DNA of 64,000 nt from Glycomyces tritici (GCF_030403505.1 NZ_JAUEMJ010000008.1:62001-126000), one strand, 5' to 3'; counted from the stretch's first letter, positions 42,621 to 50,495 are shown. Notes: a model not told the origin generated them from the sequence alone. Program-made: numbers and translations.

Positions 42621-43138
42621 CGGTGCGCCTCCTTGGCCTGCACGGCGATTTCGAGCTCAGCGAGTCCGCTGAGGCGGTCCCCCACTGCTTCCATGATGTC
42701 GGCGACGGCCGCTTCGTGTCCGGGCGCGAGCAGGGCCTTGACCTTGAGGCGGCGGCTGCGCAGTTCGCTGTGGGCGTGGAGGACTCCGGGCGCGCGTCCG
42801 GCGGCGTCCGAGGCGAGGGCCTCCACGGCGCGCGGCGAGACCCAGAGGTCGCCGGGGCCCTCGGCGGCCAGGTGGCTGCGGCGGGCGGGGAGGAACGCGG
42901 CGATGAGGAACCACAGGCCGAGCAGGGCGGCGGCGATCCCGGCGATGAGGACCCAGACGGACGGCTGCGTGTCGTCAAGGGTCGCAAGGGCATTGCGCAG
43001 CCACGAGTCCGCGTCGATCCAGTCCAGTTCGGCCGCGGCGTGCTGGCCGAGGACCAGGGCGAGGCCGGCGAGCAGGAGCGCGGCGAGGACCGCGGGCCAG
43101 GTCGCCGCGGGCATGCGGCGGGGGTCGCGGACCTTCAT
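42617..43138 (-). CDS. AmaP-like alkaline-shock membrane anchor
   Basis: This 173-residue protein has two membrane helices (about 13-32 and 58-82) separated by a short external loop. A cytosolic domain follows, with WVSPRAVEALASDAAG and SRRLKVKALLAPG segments resembling the Asp23-interacting part of AmaP. In staphylococci AmaP tethers Asp23 to the membrane. The gene overlaps both neighbours by 4 bp (ATGA), so it is translated as part of the cluster. Confidence 0.7.
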   Translation of the reverse strand: MKVRDPRRMPAATWPAVLAALLLAGLALVLGQHAAAELDWIDADSWLRNALATLDDTQPSVWVLIAGIAAALLGLWFLIAAFLPARRSHLAAEGPGDLWVSPRAVEALASDAAGRAPGVLHAHSELRSRRLKVKALLAPGHEAAVADIMEAVGDRLSGLAELEIAVQAKEAHR

Positions 43139-43503
43139 AGGACCCTCCGCTCGGGCTGCCGCGGGGCGTCGACGAGGTGGACCACGACGTCGAGGGCGAC
43201 CAGGTCGTATCCGGTGATGCGGGCGGTCTCGGCGCGCACGCGGGCGGTGAGGTCGCGGGAGACTTCGCCGACCGGGCCGGGCCAGGCGACGCCCACGTCC
43301 AGGTGGGCCCAGATCCGACCGTGCTTGACGGTGGCGCGGGCGCGCGGGCGGCGCGAGGCGGCGGTGCCCTCGCAGGCGCGTGCGGCGCCTTCGAGGACCC
43401 GGGCCACTGCGGCGTCGGCCAGGCGCAGCCCGCCGCGCGTTTCGGGCGGTCGGTCCGCTCCGGTGCCGGGGAGGTCGGCGAGACTGAAGGCGTCCTCAGT
43501 CAC
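43135..43503 (-). CDS. Asp23/Gls24 family envelope stress protein
   Basis: This 122-residue protein has an Asp23/Gls24 core: LRLADAAVARVLEGAARACEGT (helix 1), the RIWAHLDVGVAWPGPV strands, a helix with DLTARVRAETARITGYD, and a closing VVVHLVDA strand. The N-terminal ~25 residues are disordered and proline-rich. The start is GTG at 43503, overlapping the preceding small gene by 8 bp. Asp23 proteins form membrane-associated envelope-stress networks; in this lineage the function is not known in detail. Confidence 0.75.
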   Translation of the reverse strand: MTEDAFSLADLPGTGADRPPETRGGLRLADAAVARVLEGAARACEGTAASRRPRARATVKHGRIWAHLDVGVAWPGPVGEVSRDLTARVRAETARITGYDLVALDVVVHLVDAPRQPERRVL

Positions 43504-43672
43504 GGCGGCCTCGGAAGCGCTCGAAGACGTCGAACTCGCCGCTGAGCCTCCCGGCGACCGCGAAGCCGATCGCGCCGAGGACGACGGCGAGCAGGAAGCC
43601 GGTGAAGCCGCCGCCGATGACGGCCAGCGCCAGCAGCAGGCCGGCCACCAGGCCGGCGAAGGAAGCCTTCAT
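43496..43672 (-). CDS. DUF2273-like small membrane protein
   Basis: A 58-residue protein begins at ATG 43672 with AGAGGA 7 nt upstream. Two consecutive hydrophobic helices (about 5-22 and 24-42) are joined by a GGG turn and end in an SGEFDVFERFRGRRD tail. It is the small membrane component found between Asp23 genes in Gram-positive clusters. It is too short for many gene callers. The near-identical architecture at 40736-40912 indicates a duplication. Confidence 0.75.
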   Translation of the reverse strand: MKASFAGLVAGLLLALAVIGGGFTGFLLAVVLGAIGFAVAGRLSGEFDVFERFRGRRD

Positions 43673-43675
43673 TGG

Positions 43676-43975
43676 TCAGTCCTCTTTCCTCGGTGCGTCC
43701 ACGTCCTCGACGGTGACGATGACGGGCCGTCCGCCCGCGAGCGGTGCGACCGCCGTGCGGATCGCGGCGGCGGTCCGCGGGATGTCGGCGTCCCATTCGA
43801 CGGCGACGTGGACCTCGCAGGCGGTGTCGCCCAGGCGCAGGCCGGGGATGCGGCGGCCGGGCAGCAGCAGGGCGATCTCGCCCTGGACGCCGCCGTGCAG
43901 GTCGCTCACGCCCGGCGCGTCGCGGACGGCGGCGGCGATGGCGTCCGCCTGGGCGGCGAAGTCGTCGTTCGTCAT
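43676..43975 (-). CDS. Asp23-like small protein
   Basis: This 99-residue soluble protein has an AAQADAIAAAVRDAPGVSDLHGG helix-turn and CEVHVAVEWDADIP and RPVIVTVEDVDA strands. This looks like a reduced Asp23 domain. It starts with ATG at 43975; GAGGAG is 13 nt upstream, a rather long spacing. It sits 55 bp after the first Asp23 gene and 3 bp before the DUF2273 start. Annotation beyond an Asp23-cluster component would be speculation. Confidence 0.65.
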   Translation of the reverse strand: MTNDDFAAQADAIAAAVRDAPGVSDLHGGVQGEIALLLPGRRIPGLRLGDTACEVHVAVEWDADIPRTAAAIRTAVAPLAGGRPVIVTVEDVDAPRKED

Positions 43976-44030
43976 CTGGTCGGCTGTGCTCCTCGGCTGC
44001 GTGCTCCGGCCCGGCGCTGTCGCGCCCGGG

Positions 44031-44471
44031 CTATTCGACCCGTGGTTCGCCCTCGGGTTCGCCGTCGGACTCGTCGGGCAGGTGCACGTCGTGGACGGTG
44101 AGGTTCACTTCGGTGACTTCGAGGCCGGTCATGCGCTCGACAGAGGCGATGACGTTGCGGCGCACGCCCGCGGCAAGGTCGGCGATGGCGACGCCGTACT
44201 CGGCGACGACGTCGAGGTCGACGGCGGCCTGGCGCTCGCCGACTTCGACGGAGACGCCCTGGCCGTAGTTGGTGCGGGAGCCGGGGATGCGTTCGCGGAG
44301 GGCGCCGACGGCGCGGCTGCCGGCGCCGCCGAGCTGGTGGACACCTTCGACCTCGCGCGTGGCGATCCCGGCGATCTTGGCGACCACCTGGTCGGCGATC
44401 ACGGTCTTGCCCTGGTCGCTGGCGAGCGGGCCGTCGTCCCTGACTGCGGCTTCGGCGCGTTGCTCCGTCAT
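44031..44471 (-). CDS. Asp23/Gls24 family protein, first gene of the cluster
   Basis: This 146-residue protein has a full Asp23 domain at about 25-125: GKTVIADQVVAKIAGIATREVEGV, then a GVSVEVGERQAAVDLDVVAEYG strand pair and a RNVIASVERMTGLEVTEVNL helix-strand. An acidic tail closes the protein (DESDGEPEGE). The ATG at 44471 has GGGAGG 8 nt upstream; the longer frame lacks a site. As first gene it probably has the cluster promoter. It is divergent from the GH30 gene. Confidence 0.85.
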   Translation of the reverse strand: MTEQRAEAAVRDDGPLASDQGKTVIADQVVAKIAGIATREVEGVHQLGGAGSRAVGALRERIPGSRTNYGQGVSVEVGERQAAVDLDVVAEYGVAIADLAAGVRRNVIASVERMTGLEVTEVNLTVHDVHLPDESDGEPEGEPRVE

Positions 44472-44574
44472 CACTGAACCTCCCTTGTCGCGATCCGCCC
44501 TCCACCGTCGCACAAGTACCCGGCGCTGTCACGGAAAGTGACGAACAGGGGGTCACCGCCTTATTCTCATCCTT

Positions 44575-44600
44575 TATCGAAGGAGTTGACTTTCTCGATA
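44575..44600 (+). promoter_or_regulatory. Dyad and -35-like element upstream of the GH30 gene
   Basis: TATCGA (44575-44580) and TCGATA (44595-44600) are a perfect inverted repeat flanking TTGACT (44586-44591), a good -35 hexamer; CATCAT 17 bp further on is a weak -10. This resembles a promoter with an operator wrapped around the -35 element. It lies in an AT-rich patch, 45-70 bp before the GH30 start. Confidence 0.4.
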
Positions 44601-44644
44601 GCCGGTGCCATCATCGGAGGCATCTCGACCCTCTGGAGGCCCTC

Positions 44645-46102
44645 ATGCGACGACGCACCCTCATCTCCGCCGCCGGCGCCGGCTCGCTCGGCGCCCTCGC
44701 CGCGCCCGGCGCGGCGCAGGCCGACTACACGACCACGATCAACCCGGGCACCAGCTGGGGCACCTGGGAGGGCTGGGGCACCTCACTCGCCTGGTGGGGC
44801 AAGGCCTTCGGCAACCGCAACGACCTCGCGGACATCATGTTCACCCGCAACACCGTCGCCTTCGGCGGCGCGAACCTGCCCGGCCTGGGCATGAACATCG
44901 TGCGCTACAACGCGGGCGCGTGCTCGTGGAACGCCATCGGCGGCGAGCGCATGGTCGTCTCCCCGAACATGATGCCCTCGCGCCAGATCGAGGGCTACTG
45001 GACCGACTGGACCTCCAGCGACCCCGCCTCCGCGAGCTGGAACTGGAACGTCGACAGCAATCAGCGCAACCTCATGTGGAAGGCCCGCGACCGCGGCGCG
45101 AACATCTTCGAGCTGTTCTCGAACTCGCCGATGTGGTGGATGTGCGCCAACCACAACCCCTCCGGCGGCGCGGACGGCAACGCCGACAACCTCCAGTCGT
45201 GGAACCGGCAGCAGCACGCCGTCTACATGGCCACCGTCGCCAAGTACGCGCACGACAACTGGGGCGTGGACTTCGACTACGTCGACCCGTTCAACGAGCC
45301 CATCGCGAACTGGTGGACGGCCACCGGCACCCAGGAGGGCTGCCACTTCAACGTCGCGACCCAGTCGATCGTCATCGACCACCTGCGGACCGAGCTCGAC
45401 AACCGCGGCCTCTCGTGGATGCCGGTCACCGCCTCGGACGAATCCCTGTACGACCAGGCCGTGAGCACCTGGAACGGGCTCACGAGCTCCGCCAAGAGCA
45501 AGATCGCGAAGGTCAACGTCCACGGCTACCAGTACGAGAACGGGCGGCGCGACTCCGTCTACAGCGCCGTGAGCGCGGCCGGGAAGCGGCTCTGGAACTC
45601 CGAGTACGGCGAGAACGACGCCTCCGGGATGCGCTTGGCGCGCAACCTCAACCTCGACTTCCGCTGGCTGCACCCGACCGCGTGGTGCTACTGGCAGGTC
45701 CTCGACGGCGGCGGCTGGGGCCTCATCGAGGCGAACAACGAGACCGGCGCGCTCGGCTCCGCGAACGCCAAGTACTTCGTCTACGCCCAGTACGCGCGCC
45801 ACATCCGGCCCGGCATGCGGATCATCGACGGCGGGGAGGCCAACACGGTCGCGGCCTACGACGCGGGCGCGCGGCGCCTCGTGCTCGTCACCACCAACTA
45901 CGGCACCGCGCAGACGATCACGTACGACCTCTCGCGGTTCGCCACGGTCCCGAACGGGACGGTCACGCGCTGGTCGACCCAGACCGGCGGTTCCGAGCGG
46001 TACGCGCGGTACACGGACACGCAGGTCGCGTCCAAGCGGTTCGCGCGGGCATTCCCGGCGAACACGGTCCAGACCTTCGAGATCGAGGGCGTGGTCCTGT
46101 AG
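44645..46102 (+). CDS. Secreted GH30 endo-beta-1,6-galactanase-type hydrolase
   Basis: This 485-residue exported enzyme has a Tat-like signal (MRRRTLISAAGAGSL, mature near DYTTTINP). Its barrel runs to about residue 390 and is followed by a beta-sandwich. Acid/base Glu218 lies in DPFNEP and nucleophile Glu320 in WNSEYGEN. The GWGTSLAWWGKAFG N-terminus and NIVRYNAGACSWNAIGG segment match GH30 subfamily 5-like endo-beta-1,6-galactanases acting on type II arabinogalactan side chains. GGAGG is 5 nt before the ATG. The alpha- and beta-galactosidases in the window fit a galactan-degrading capacity. Exact linkage specificity is inferred. Confidence 0.8.
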   Translation: MRRRTLISAAGAGSLGALAAPGAAQADYTTTINPGTSWGTWEGWGTSLAWWGKAFGNRNDLADIMFTRNTVAFGGANLPGLGMNIVRYNAGACSWNAIGGERMVVSPNMMPSRQIEGYWTDWTSSDPASASWNWNVDSNQRNLMWKARDRGANIFELFSNSPMWWMCANHNPSGGADGNADNLQSWNRQQHAVYMATVAKYAHDNWGVDFDYVDPFNEPIANWWTATGTQEGCHFNVATQSIVIDHLRTELDNRGLSWMPVTASDESLYDQAVSTWNGLTSSAKSKIAKVNVHGYQYENGRRDSVYSAVSAAGKRLWNSEYGENDASGMRLARNLNLDFRWLHPTAWCYWQVLDGGGWGLIEANNETGALGSANAKYFVYAQYARHIRPGMRIIDGGEANTVAAYDAGARRLVLVTTNYGTAQTITYDLSRFATVPNGTVTRWSTQTGGSERYARYTDTQVASKRFARAFPANTVQTFEIEGVVL

Positions 46103-46287
46103 ATCCGATTTCCGGACGGCGCGTTCTTCGACCGGTTTCGGCATGATCGTCCTGTGCCTGAAGCGATCGGAACGCGCCGCCCCCTCCTTCGCGACCAGGG
46201 GGCCGAGTCCTCGATTCCCGATCTCGAGTGCTCGGGACCGGCCCCCGACTTATCCTGGCGGAGGAGGATTCCGAAGGGGGTCCTCGA

Positions 46288-46310
46288 AATAGCACGAAAG
46301 CGATGCTATT
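46288..46310 (+). promoter_or_regulatory. Inverted repeat immediately upstream of the Excalibur gene
   Basis: AATAGCA (46288-46294) pairs perfectly with TGCTATT (46304-46310) around a 9-nt centre, and GGAGG follows directly. As DNA it could be an operator; as RNA it forms a hairpin abutting the Shine-Dalgarno sequence. Nothing else recognisable lies between 46103 and 46287. Confidence 0.4.
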
Positions 46311-46320
46311 GGAGGTAGTG

Positions 46321-46905
46321 ATGTATTCACCGTCCTCATCGTCAGTCCACAACGGACGACAGAAAGAACTCTCTCACCGCAAACGCCCATTGCCTCGGGC
46401 GCTTCTCGAAGCAGCGGGGGTCATGACGCTCGTCCTGGGCGTCATCGCGATCTCGCCCGCAGGTACGGCGAGCACGCAGGACCGGGTGGTCGCCCACGAC
46501 ATCGAGCTGGTCGACTTCCAGCCGCTCGACACGGTCGACGACCCGGCCACGATGGAGGAGTCGGTCGACCAGACCGGCACCGCTGTCGAACCGCCGATGG
46601 AGGACACCGGCGAACCGTCGGCCGCAGCGACGGATCCGACCTTCGAATACGAGAACTGCGACGCCGCCCGCGATGCCGGTGCGGCACCCGTGGAAGCAGA
46701 CGAATACGGGTTCGGTCCGCACCTCGACGGCGACGACGACGGCGTCGGATGCGAGAACCGGTTCGGGGCCGCGCAGGTTCCGGAGGGCTCGCGATACCCG
46801 AACTGCGACGCCGCTCGCGACGCAGGGCTGAGTGCCATCAAGGAAGGCGAGCCCGGGTACGCAGCGCACCTGGACGGCGACGACGACGGTGTCGCCTGCG
46901 AGTAG
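46321..46905 (+). CDS. Membrane-anchored or secreted protein with two Excalibur calcium-binding repeats
   Basis: This 194-residue protein has a basic N-terminus, one hydrophobic segment (about 28-48; LLEAAGVMTLVLGVIAIS) and an acidic, Thr/Pro-rich extracellular linker. Two Excalibur domains follow, each with NCDAARDAG and ending in HLDGDDDGV(G/A)CE, about 50 residues apart. The Asp-rich loop is EF-hand-like and probably binds calcium. The ATG at 46321 has GGAGG 6 nt upstream. A nuclease or peptidase domain, frequent partner of Excalibur, is absent, so a structural or calcium-binding wall role is likely. Confidence 0.75.
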   Translation: MYSPSSSSVHNGRQKELSHRKRPLPRALLEAAGVMTLVLGVIAISPAGTASTQDRVVAHDIELVDFQPLDTVDDPATMEESVDQTGTAVEPPMEDTGEPSAAATDPTFEYENCDAARDAGAAPVEADEYGFGPHLDGDDDGVGCENRFGAAQVPEGSRYPNCDAARDAGLSAIKEGEPGYAAHLDGDDDGVACE

Positions 46906-46933
46906 GACGGCGGCCGTGAACGGCGCAAGCAAT

Positions 46934-47013
46934 GCGGGCCGCCCGCGCCGAGCGCGCGGGCGGCCCGCCGCGTCCGAGGAACACCGAACGGGACGGCCCG
47001 GCGGGCCGTCCCG
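46934..47013. terminator. Two tandem GC hairpins between convergent genes
   Basis: The first hairpin has a 15-bp perfect stem (46934-46948 with 46954-46968) and a 5-nt loop. The second has an 11-bp perfect stem (46989-46999 with 47003-47013) and a 3-nt loop. They fill the gap between the Excalibur gene and the convergent DUF7144 gene and should stop transcription from both sides. Confidence 0.7.
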
Positions 47014-47028
47014 TGTCCTCGCGCCGCG

Positions 47029-47433
47029 TCAGCGGTAGTCGGGCCCCGCGGGCTTCGGCGCGACCGTCATGGCCCAGATGCTGAAGATCGCCAGCGCGAT
47101 GATCAGCAGGGACCAGAACGGGTAGTAGGGCAGGTACAGGAAGTTGTTGATGAGCACCAGGCACGCCAGCACGACGCCGAAGACGCGCGCCCAGGTGGCC
47201 CCGCCGAAGAGCGCGCAGCCCACGAGCGCGGTGATCACGCCGAGGATGAGGTGGACCCAGCCCCAGGCGGTCGTGTCGATGGTGATCACGTAGTCCCTGA
47301 CCTCGGCGTAGAAGTCGTCGGTGGCGATGCCGACGATGCCTTCGATCGCCTGCCAGACGCCCATCATGATCATGCTGAGCGCGGCGAAGAGCATGCCGCC
47401 GGCCGCCCAGGCGGTCTTGGTATCCCCGTCCAT
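47029..47433 (-). CDS. DUF7144 family membrane protein
   Basis: This 134-residue protein has four membrane helices (about 11-35, 58-79, 83-100 and 104-124). The N-terminal helix unit (MLFAALSMIMMGVWQAIEGIVGI) and the WGWVHLILG motif are diagnostic of the DUF7144 family common in actinobacteria. Function is unknown. ATG at 47433 with a run of G 6 nt upstream; a GTG three bases earlier is possible. It is monocistronic, with hairpins on the downstream side. Confidence 0.75.
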   Translation of the reverse strand: MDGDTKTAWAAGGMLFAALSMIMMGVWQAIEGIVGIATDDFYAEVRDYVITIDTTAWGWVHLILGVITALVGCALFGGATWARVFGVVLACLVLINNFLYLPYYPFWSLLIIALAIFSIWAMTVAPKPAGPDYR

Positions 47434-47522
47434 CACGGACCCCCCTAGTGAAGGAATGCCCTCACGGTAAGCCTGAAGCGGCCGGTGTCCAGCTGGAACG
47501 CGAAAGATTGGCGCGGAGCGAG

Positions 47523-47556
47523 GGCCGCCGGGCGCCTGAAGAGGCGCCCGGCGGCC
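47523..47556 (-). terminator. Terminator downstream of the CBM2 SGNH hydrolase gene
   Basis: GGCCGCCGGGCGCCT (47523-47537) pairs perfectly over 15 bp with 47542-47556, closed by a GAAG loop. It lies 19 bp past the stop at 47575. Confidence 0.7.
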
Positions 47557-47574
47557 TATCGGGAAGGACTGCTC

Positions 47575-48669
47575 TCAGGAGAGGACCTGGTCGAGGGCCT
47601 CGAACCAGTTGGCGGCGATTTTCACGTAGCCGTCCTCGTCGGGGTGGACGCCGTCGTAGGTGTCGACGGCGGGGTCGAAGCCGGTCCACTGGTCGACCAC
47701 GATGATCGGGGACTCGGCCGTGGTCAGCCCGGCGGCCCAGGCCGGGATCGCGGCGTTGAAGTCGATCGCGCGCTGCGGGCAGTCGGTGCAGCCGAAGGAC
47801 GGGTCCGGGTGGAGCGGGATGATCTGGGCGACCAGGATGACCGCGTCAGGGTTGAGTTCGCGCAGGTCCGCGACGATCTGGGTGTAGGCCGCGAGGATCT
47901 GGGAGGGCGGGAGGTTCGACCAGACGTCGTTGGTCGCGAAGTGCATCATCAGCACGTCCGGGGTGTGCTGCTCCAGCCAGCCGCGGACGCTGCCGTTCGC
48001 GACGGACTGGGTGACCTGGAAGCCGCCGTGCCCCTCGTGGTCGGGGTCGGAGCCGGCCGGGTTGCAGGCCTGGGAGAGGGAGCCGACGAAGTCGACCTCG
48101 TGGCCGGCCTCGTCGAGGAGGTCCCAGAGGTTGCCGCGCCAGCAGCCGGGGCTGCCGGTGATGGAGTCGCCGAGGGGCATGATCCTGACGGCCTCGCCGG
48201 GCGGCTCCTCGGTGGGCGTCTCGGTCGGGTCGGTGGGTCCGCCGGTGGGGTCGACCTGGCCGTCGCAGAGGTCGCCGTTGACCTTGATCGCCTGCGGGGC
48301 GGCGGTGCTGCCGGAGCCGATGAAGCCGAAGACCTCGCGGGTCTGGCCGGCGCCGACGGCGGCGTTCCAGCCGACGTCGGCACCGGTGAACTCGGTGCCG
48401 TTCTGGTCCCAGTCGACGTTCCATGCGCTGGTGACCTGGGTGCCTGCCGGGAAGTCCCAGGTGAGGTCCCAGCCGTTGATCGGCTCGGCGGCGGTGATCG
48501 AGACGTTGGCCTGGAACCCGCCGCCCCAGCTGCTGACGACCTTGTACTCCACTTCGCAGCCGTCTTCGGCCTGGGCCTGGTTGGCGGTGGCGATGGTCAG
48601 CGCCCCTGCGCTGAGGGCCGCGACCGTGGCGGTCGTGAGGACCAGCCGCCTGCTTCGTTTGCTACGCAT
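47575..48669 (-). CDS. Secreted CBM2-SGNH hydrolase (CE3-like acetyl esterase)
   Basis: This 364-residue exported enzyme has a signal peptide (about 1-35), a CBM2 module (about 37-135; two Cys, several surface Trp), a Thr/Pro linker (about 139-158) and an SGNH hydrolase domain. Nucleophile Ser169 is in PLGDSITGS, the GNH-like block is HFATNDVW, and the catalytic Asp/His is in DGVHPDEDG. The domain resembles carbohydrate esterase family 3 acetyl-xylan esterases. The ATG at 48669 follows AAAGGA. A CebR-like palindrome lies 16 bp upstream, suggesting induction by cello-oligosaccharides. Confidence 0.85.
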   Translation of the reverse strand: MRSKRSRRLVLTTATVAALSAGALTIATANQAQAEDGCEVEYKVVSSWGGGFQANVSITAAEPINGWDLTWDFPAGTQVTSAWNVDWDQNGTEFTGADVGWNAAVGAGQTREVFGFIGSGSTAAPQAIKVNGDLCDGQVDPTGGPTDPTETPTEEPPGEAVRIMPLGDSITGSPGCWRGNLWDLLDEAGHEVDFVGSLSQACNPAGSDPDHEGHGGFQVTQSVANGSVRGWLEQHTPDVLMMHFATNDVWSNLPPSQILAAYTQIVADLRELNPDAVILVAQIIPLHPDPSFGCTDCPQRAIDFNAAIPAWAAGLTTAESPIIVVDQWTGFDPAVDTYDGVHPDEDGYVKIAANWFEALDQVLS

Positions 48670-48684
48670 ATCGCAACGTCCTTT

Positions 48685-48698
48685 CGGGAGCGCTCCCG
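48685..48698. promoter_or_regulatory. CebR-like operator
   Basis: CGGGAGCGCTCCCG is a perfect 14-bp palindrome that differs only at its outer bases from the Streptomyces CebR box TGGGAGCGCTCCCA. It lies in the leader of the CBM2 esterase gene. CebR is a LacI-family repressor released by cellobiose; the cognate gene is not evident in this window. The adjoining stretch 48700-48740 is AT-rich and probably holds the divergent promoters. Confidence 0.65.
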
Positions 48699-48813
48699 GA
48701 GATCGTAACGACGTTTAATTAATGTAGTCAAGTATATGAATGTGCCGCTCTCGCGGAGGCCGCCTTCGGGATCGCGGAGTACGCTCCGGATCGGGCGAGC
48801 GGAAGGAGCGGGC

Positions 48814-49728
48814 GTGGCGACCGGTGCGGAACGCGTCTCAGGAGACGCACTCGACGGAACTGGTCTCGATGAGGCCGCCGCGGTCTTCACGAGCATCCGG
48901 CCGCGCCTGTTCGGCATCGCCTACCGCATGCTCGGCAGCGCCGCCGAGGCCGAGGACCTGGTGCAGGAGGTCTGGCTGCGCTGGCAGGCGTACGACCGCA
49001 CCCTGGTCGAGCACCCCGCGGCGTTCCTCGCGACCACGACGACGCGGCTCGCCCTCAACGCGCTCAAGTCCGCCCGGGCGCGGCGCGAGACCTACATCGG
49101 GCCGTGGCTGCCCGAGCCCGTCGACACCGCGGCCGACCCGTACCTCGGCGCCGAGCGCGGCGAGGCCCTGGAACTCGCGGCGCTCCTGCTCATGGAGCGG
49201 CTCTCCCCCAACGAGCGCGCCGCGTACGTACTGCGCGTGGCCTTCGACTACCCGTACCCGCAGATCGCCGAGATCCTGCAGTCGAGCGAGGCCGCCGTGC
49301 GGCAGCTGGTGAGCCGGGCGCGCAGGCGCATGGCGGACGGGCGGCGCAAGCGGGTGCGGCCCGAGGCGCAGCGCACCCTCCTGGCCGCGTTCATGGCCGC
49401 GGCCGAGTCGGGCGACATGGCCGGTCTCGAGCGGCTGTTCGCCGCCGACGTCACGAGCGTCTCCGACGGCAATGGCGCGCATCAGGTCTCGCGGCGCCCG
49501 GTGGTGGGCGCGGCGCGTGTCGCGAAGTTCCTCGCGGCCATCGCGCCCTGGTTCTGGGAGGCCGTCGAAGTCGAACCGGTCGACGTGAACGGCCAGGCCG
49601 CCGCAGTGCTGCGCCGCGACGGGGAGCTGTACGGCGTGATCACCGTCAGCGCCTCGGACGAGGGCATCGACCAGGTCCTGTGGATGGTGAACCCCGAGAA
49701 GCTGACGGCCCTGCCGCAGCAGCGCTGA
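48814..49728 (+). CDS. ECF41-type sigma factor
   Basis: This 304-residue sigma factor has region 2 (about 24-90; FGIAYRMLGSAAEAEDLVQEVW), the WLPEP linker motif diagnostic of ECF41 at about 106, region 4 (about 130-190; LSPNERAAYVLRVAFDYPY) and a SnoaL-like C-terminal domain. The latter holds DGNGAHQ, a variant of the DGGGK motif, and the terminal NPEKL. The tail both activates and restrains the protein without an anti-sigma factor. The GTG at 48814 has AAGGAG 5 nt upstream. It converges on an SDR gene whose promoter has an ECF41-like signature, a typical target. Confidence 0.88.
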   Translation: MATGAERVSGDALDGTGLDEAAAVFTSIRPRLFGIAYRMLGSAAEAEDLVQEVWLRWQAYDRTLVEHPAAFLATTTTRLALNALKSARARRETYIGPWLPEPVDTAADPYLGAERGEALELAALLLMERLSPNERAAYVLRVAFDYPYPQIAEILQSSEAAVRQLVSRARRRMADGRRKRVRPEAQRTLLAAFMAAAESGDMAGLERLFAADVTSVSDGNGAHQVSRRPVVGAARVAKFLAAIAPWFWEAVEVEPVDVNGQAAAVLRRDGELYGVITVSASDEGIDQVLWMVNPEKLTALPQQR

Positions 49729-49730
49729 AG

Positions 49731-49755
49731 CGGGCCCGCGCAGAGCGCGGGCCCG
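49731..49755. terminator. Bidirectional terminator between sigma factor and SDR gene
   Basis: CGGGCCCGCGC (49731-49741) and GCGCGGGCCCG (49745-49755) form an 11-bp perfect stem with a 3-nt loop in the 32-bp gap between two convergent genes. Confidence 0.65.
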
Positions 49756-49760
49756 AACCG

Positions 49761-50495
49761 CTAACCCGCGAGCCACTCCCGGTAGGAGGTCTTCGCGATC
49801 ACGGCGTCCCCCTTGGGAACCAGGGCGTCGCCCTTGACCGCGGCGAACATCCCGGCGGTCGGGTCGGTGACGACCGCACGCGAGTCGCCCCGGGCCGCAA
49901 GGGTGATGCGGCCCAGCTCGTCGAGCGCGAACACCTCGGGCCCGGCCACGTCGCGCGTGCCCTGGAGCGGGGTGCCCGCGGCCGCGTCCGCCACGGCCGC
50001 GGCGATCTCGGCCGCCGCGATCGGCTGCACGGGCGTCGCGGGCAGGCGCACCGCGGTGTCGTCCGAGGTCCAGGACATCACCGCGTCCACGAACTCGAAG
50101 AACTGCGTGGACCGCACGATCGTGTAAGGCACCGGCCCGGCCTTGAGCAGGTCCTCCTGGAGCGTCTTGGCGCGGTAGTAGTCGAGCTCCGGCACCAGGT
50201 CCACGCCCACGATCGAGAGGATCACCGCGTGGCCGACCCCGGCGGCGTCCGCCGCCTGCAGCATGTTGTCCATGCTCTTCTGGAAGAACTCGAACGACGC
50301 CTCGTCGAAGGTCGGCGAGTTCGTCAGGTTGACCACGACGTCCGCGCCCTCCATCGCCTCCGGCATGCCCTGGCCGCTCAGCACGTCGAGCCCGGTGGAC
50401 GGCGAATGCGGCACCGCCTCGTGCCCGCGCCCGTTCAAGATGTCCACGACCTGCGATCCGATGCGCCCGGTGCCGCCGATGACAGCGATCTTCAT
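49761..50495 (-). CDS. NAD(P)H-binding SDR, probable ECF41 target
   Basis: This 244-residue atypical short-chain dehydrogenase has an N-terminal VIGGTGRIGS loop (about 5-14). The NmrA/YwnB-like body includes SIVGVDLVPELDYYRAK, where the Tyr-xxx-Lys is displaced as in these proteins, and SYREWLAG at the end. It may bind NAD(P)H without oxidoreductase activity, or be a quinone- or flavin-linked reductase. ATG at 50495 with GGAGGAAAA upstream. The promoter region has TGTCACA and TGTC 16 bp apart on this strand, matching ECF41 preference. The convergent neighbour encodes an ECF41 factor. Confidence 0.8.
   Translation of the reverse strand: MKIAVIGGTGRIGSQVVDILNGRGHEAVPHSPSTGLDVLSGQGMPEAMEGADVVVNLTNSPTFDEASFEFFQKSMDNMLQAADAAGVGHAVILSIVGVDLVPELDYYRAKTLQEDLLKAGPVPYTIVRSTQFFEFVDAVMSWTSDDTAVRLPATPVQPIAAAEIAAAVADAAAGTPLQGTRDVAGPEVFALDELGRITLAARGDSRAVVTDPTAGMFAAVKGDALVPKGDAVIAKTSYREWLAG

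Noticed and set aside
44516..44521. SigB-type -10 (GGGTAC on the minus strand) before the Asp23 gene
   Set aside because: The six bases match, but no acceptable -35 element lies at the right distance.
46934..47013. GC-rich palindromes as mobile repeats
   Set aside because: Each stem is unique and sits just past gene stops; they are better explained as terminators.
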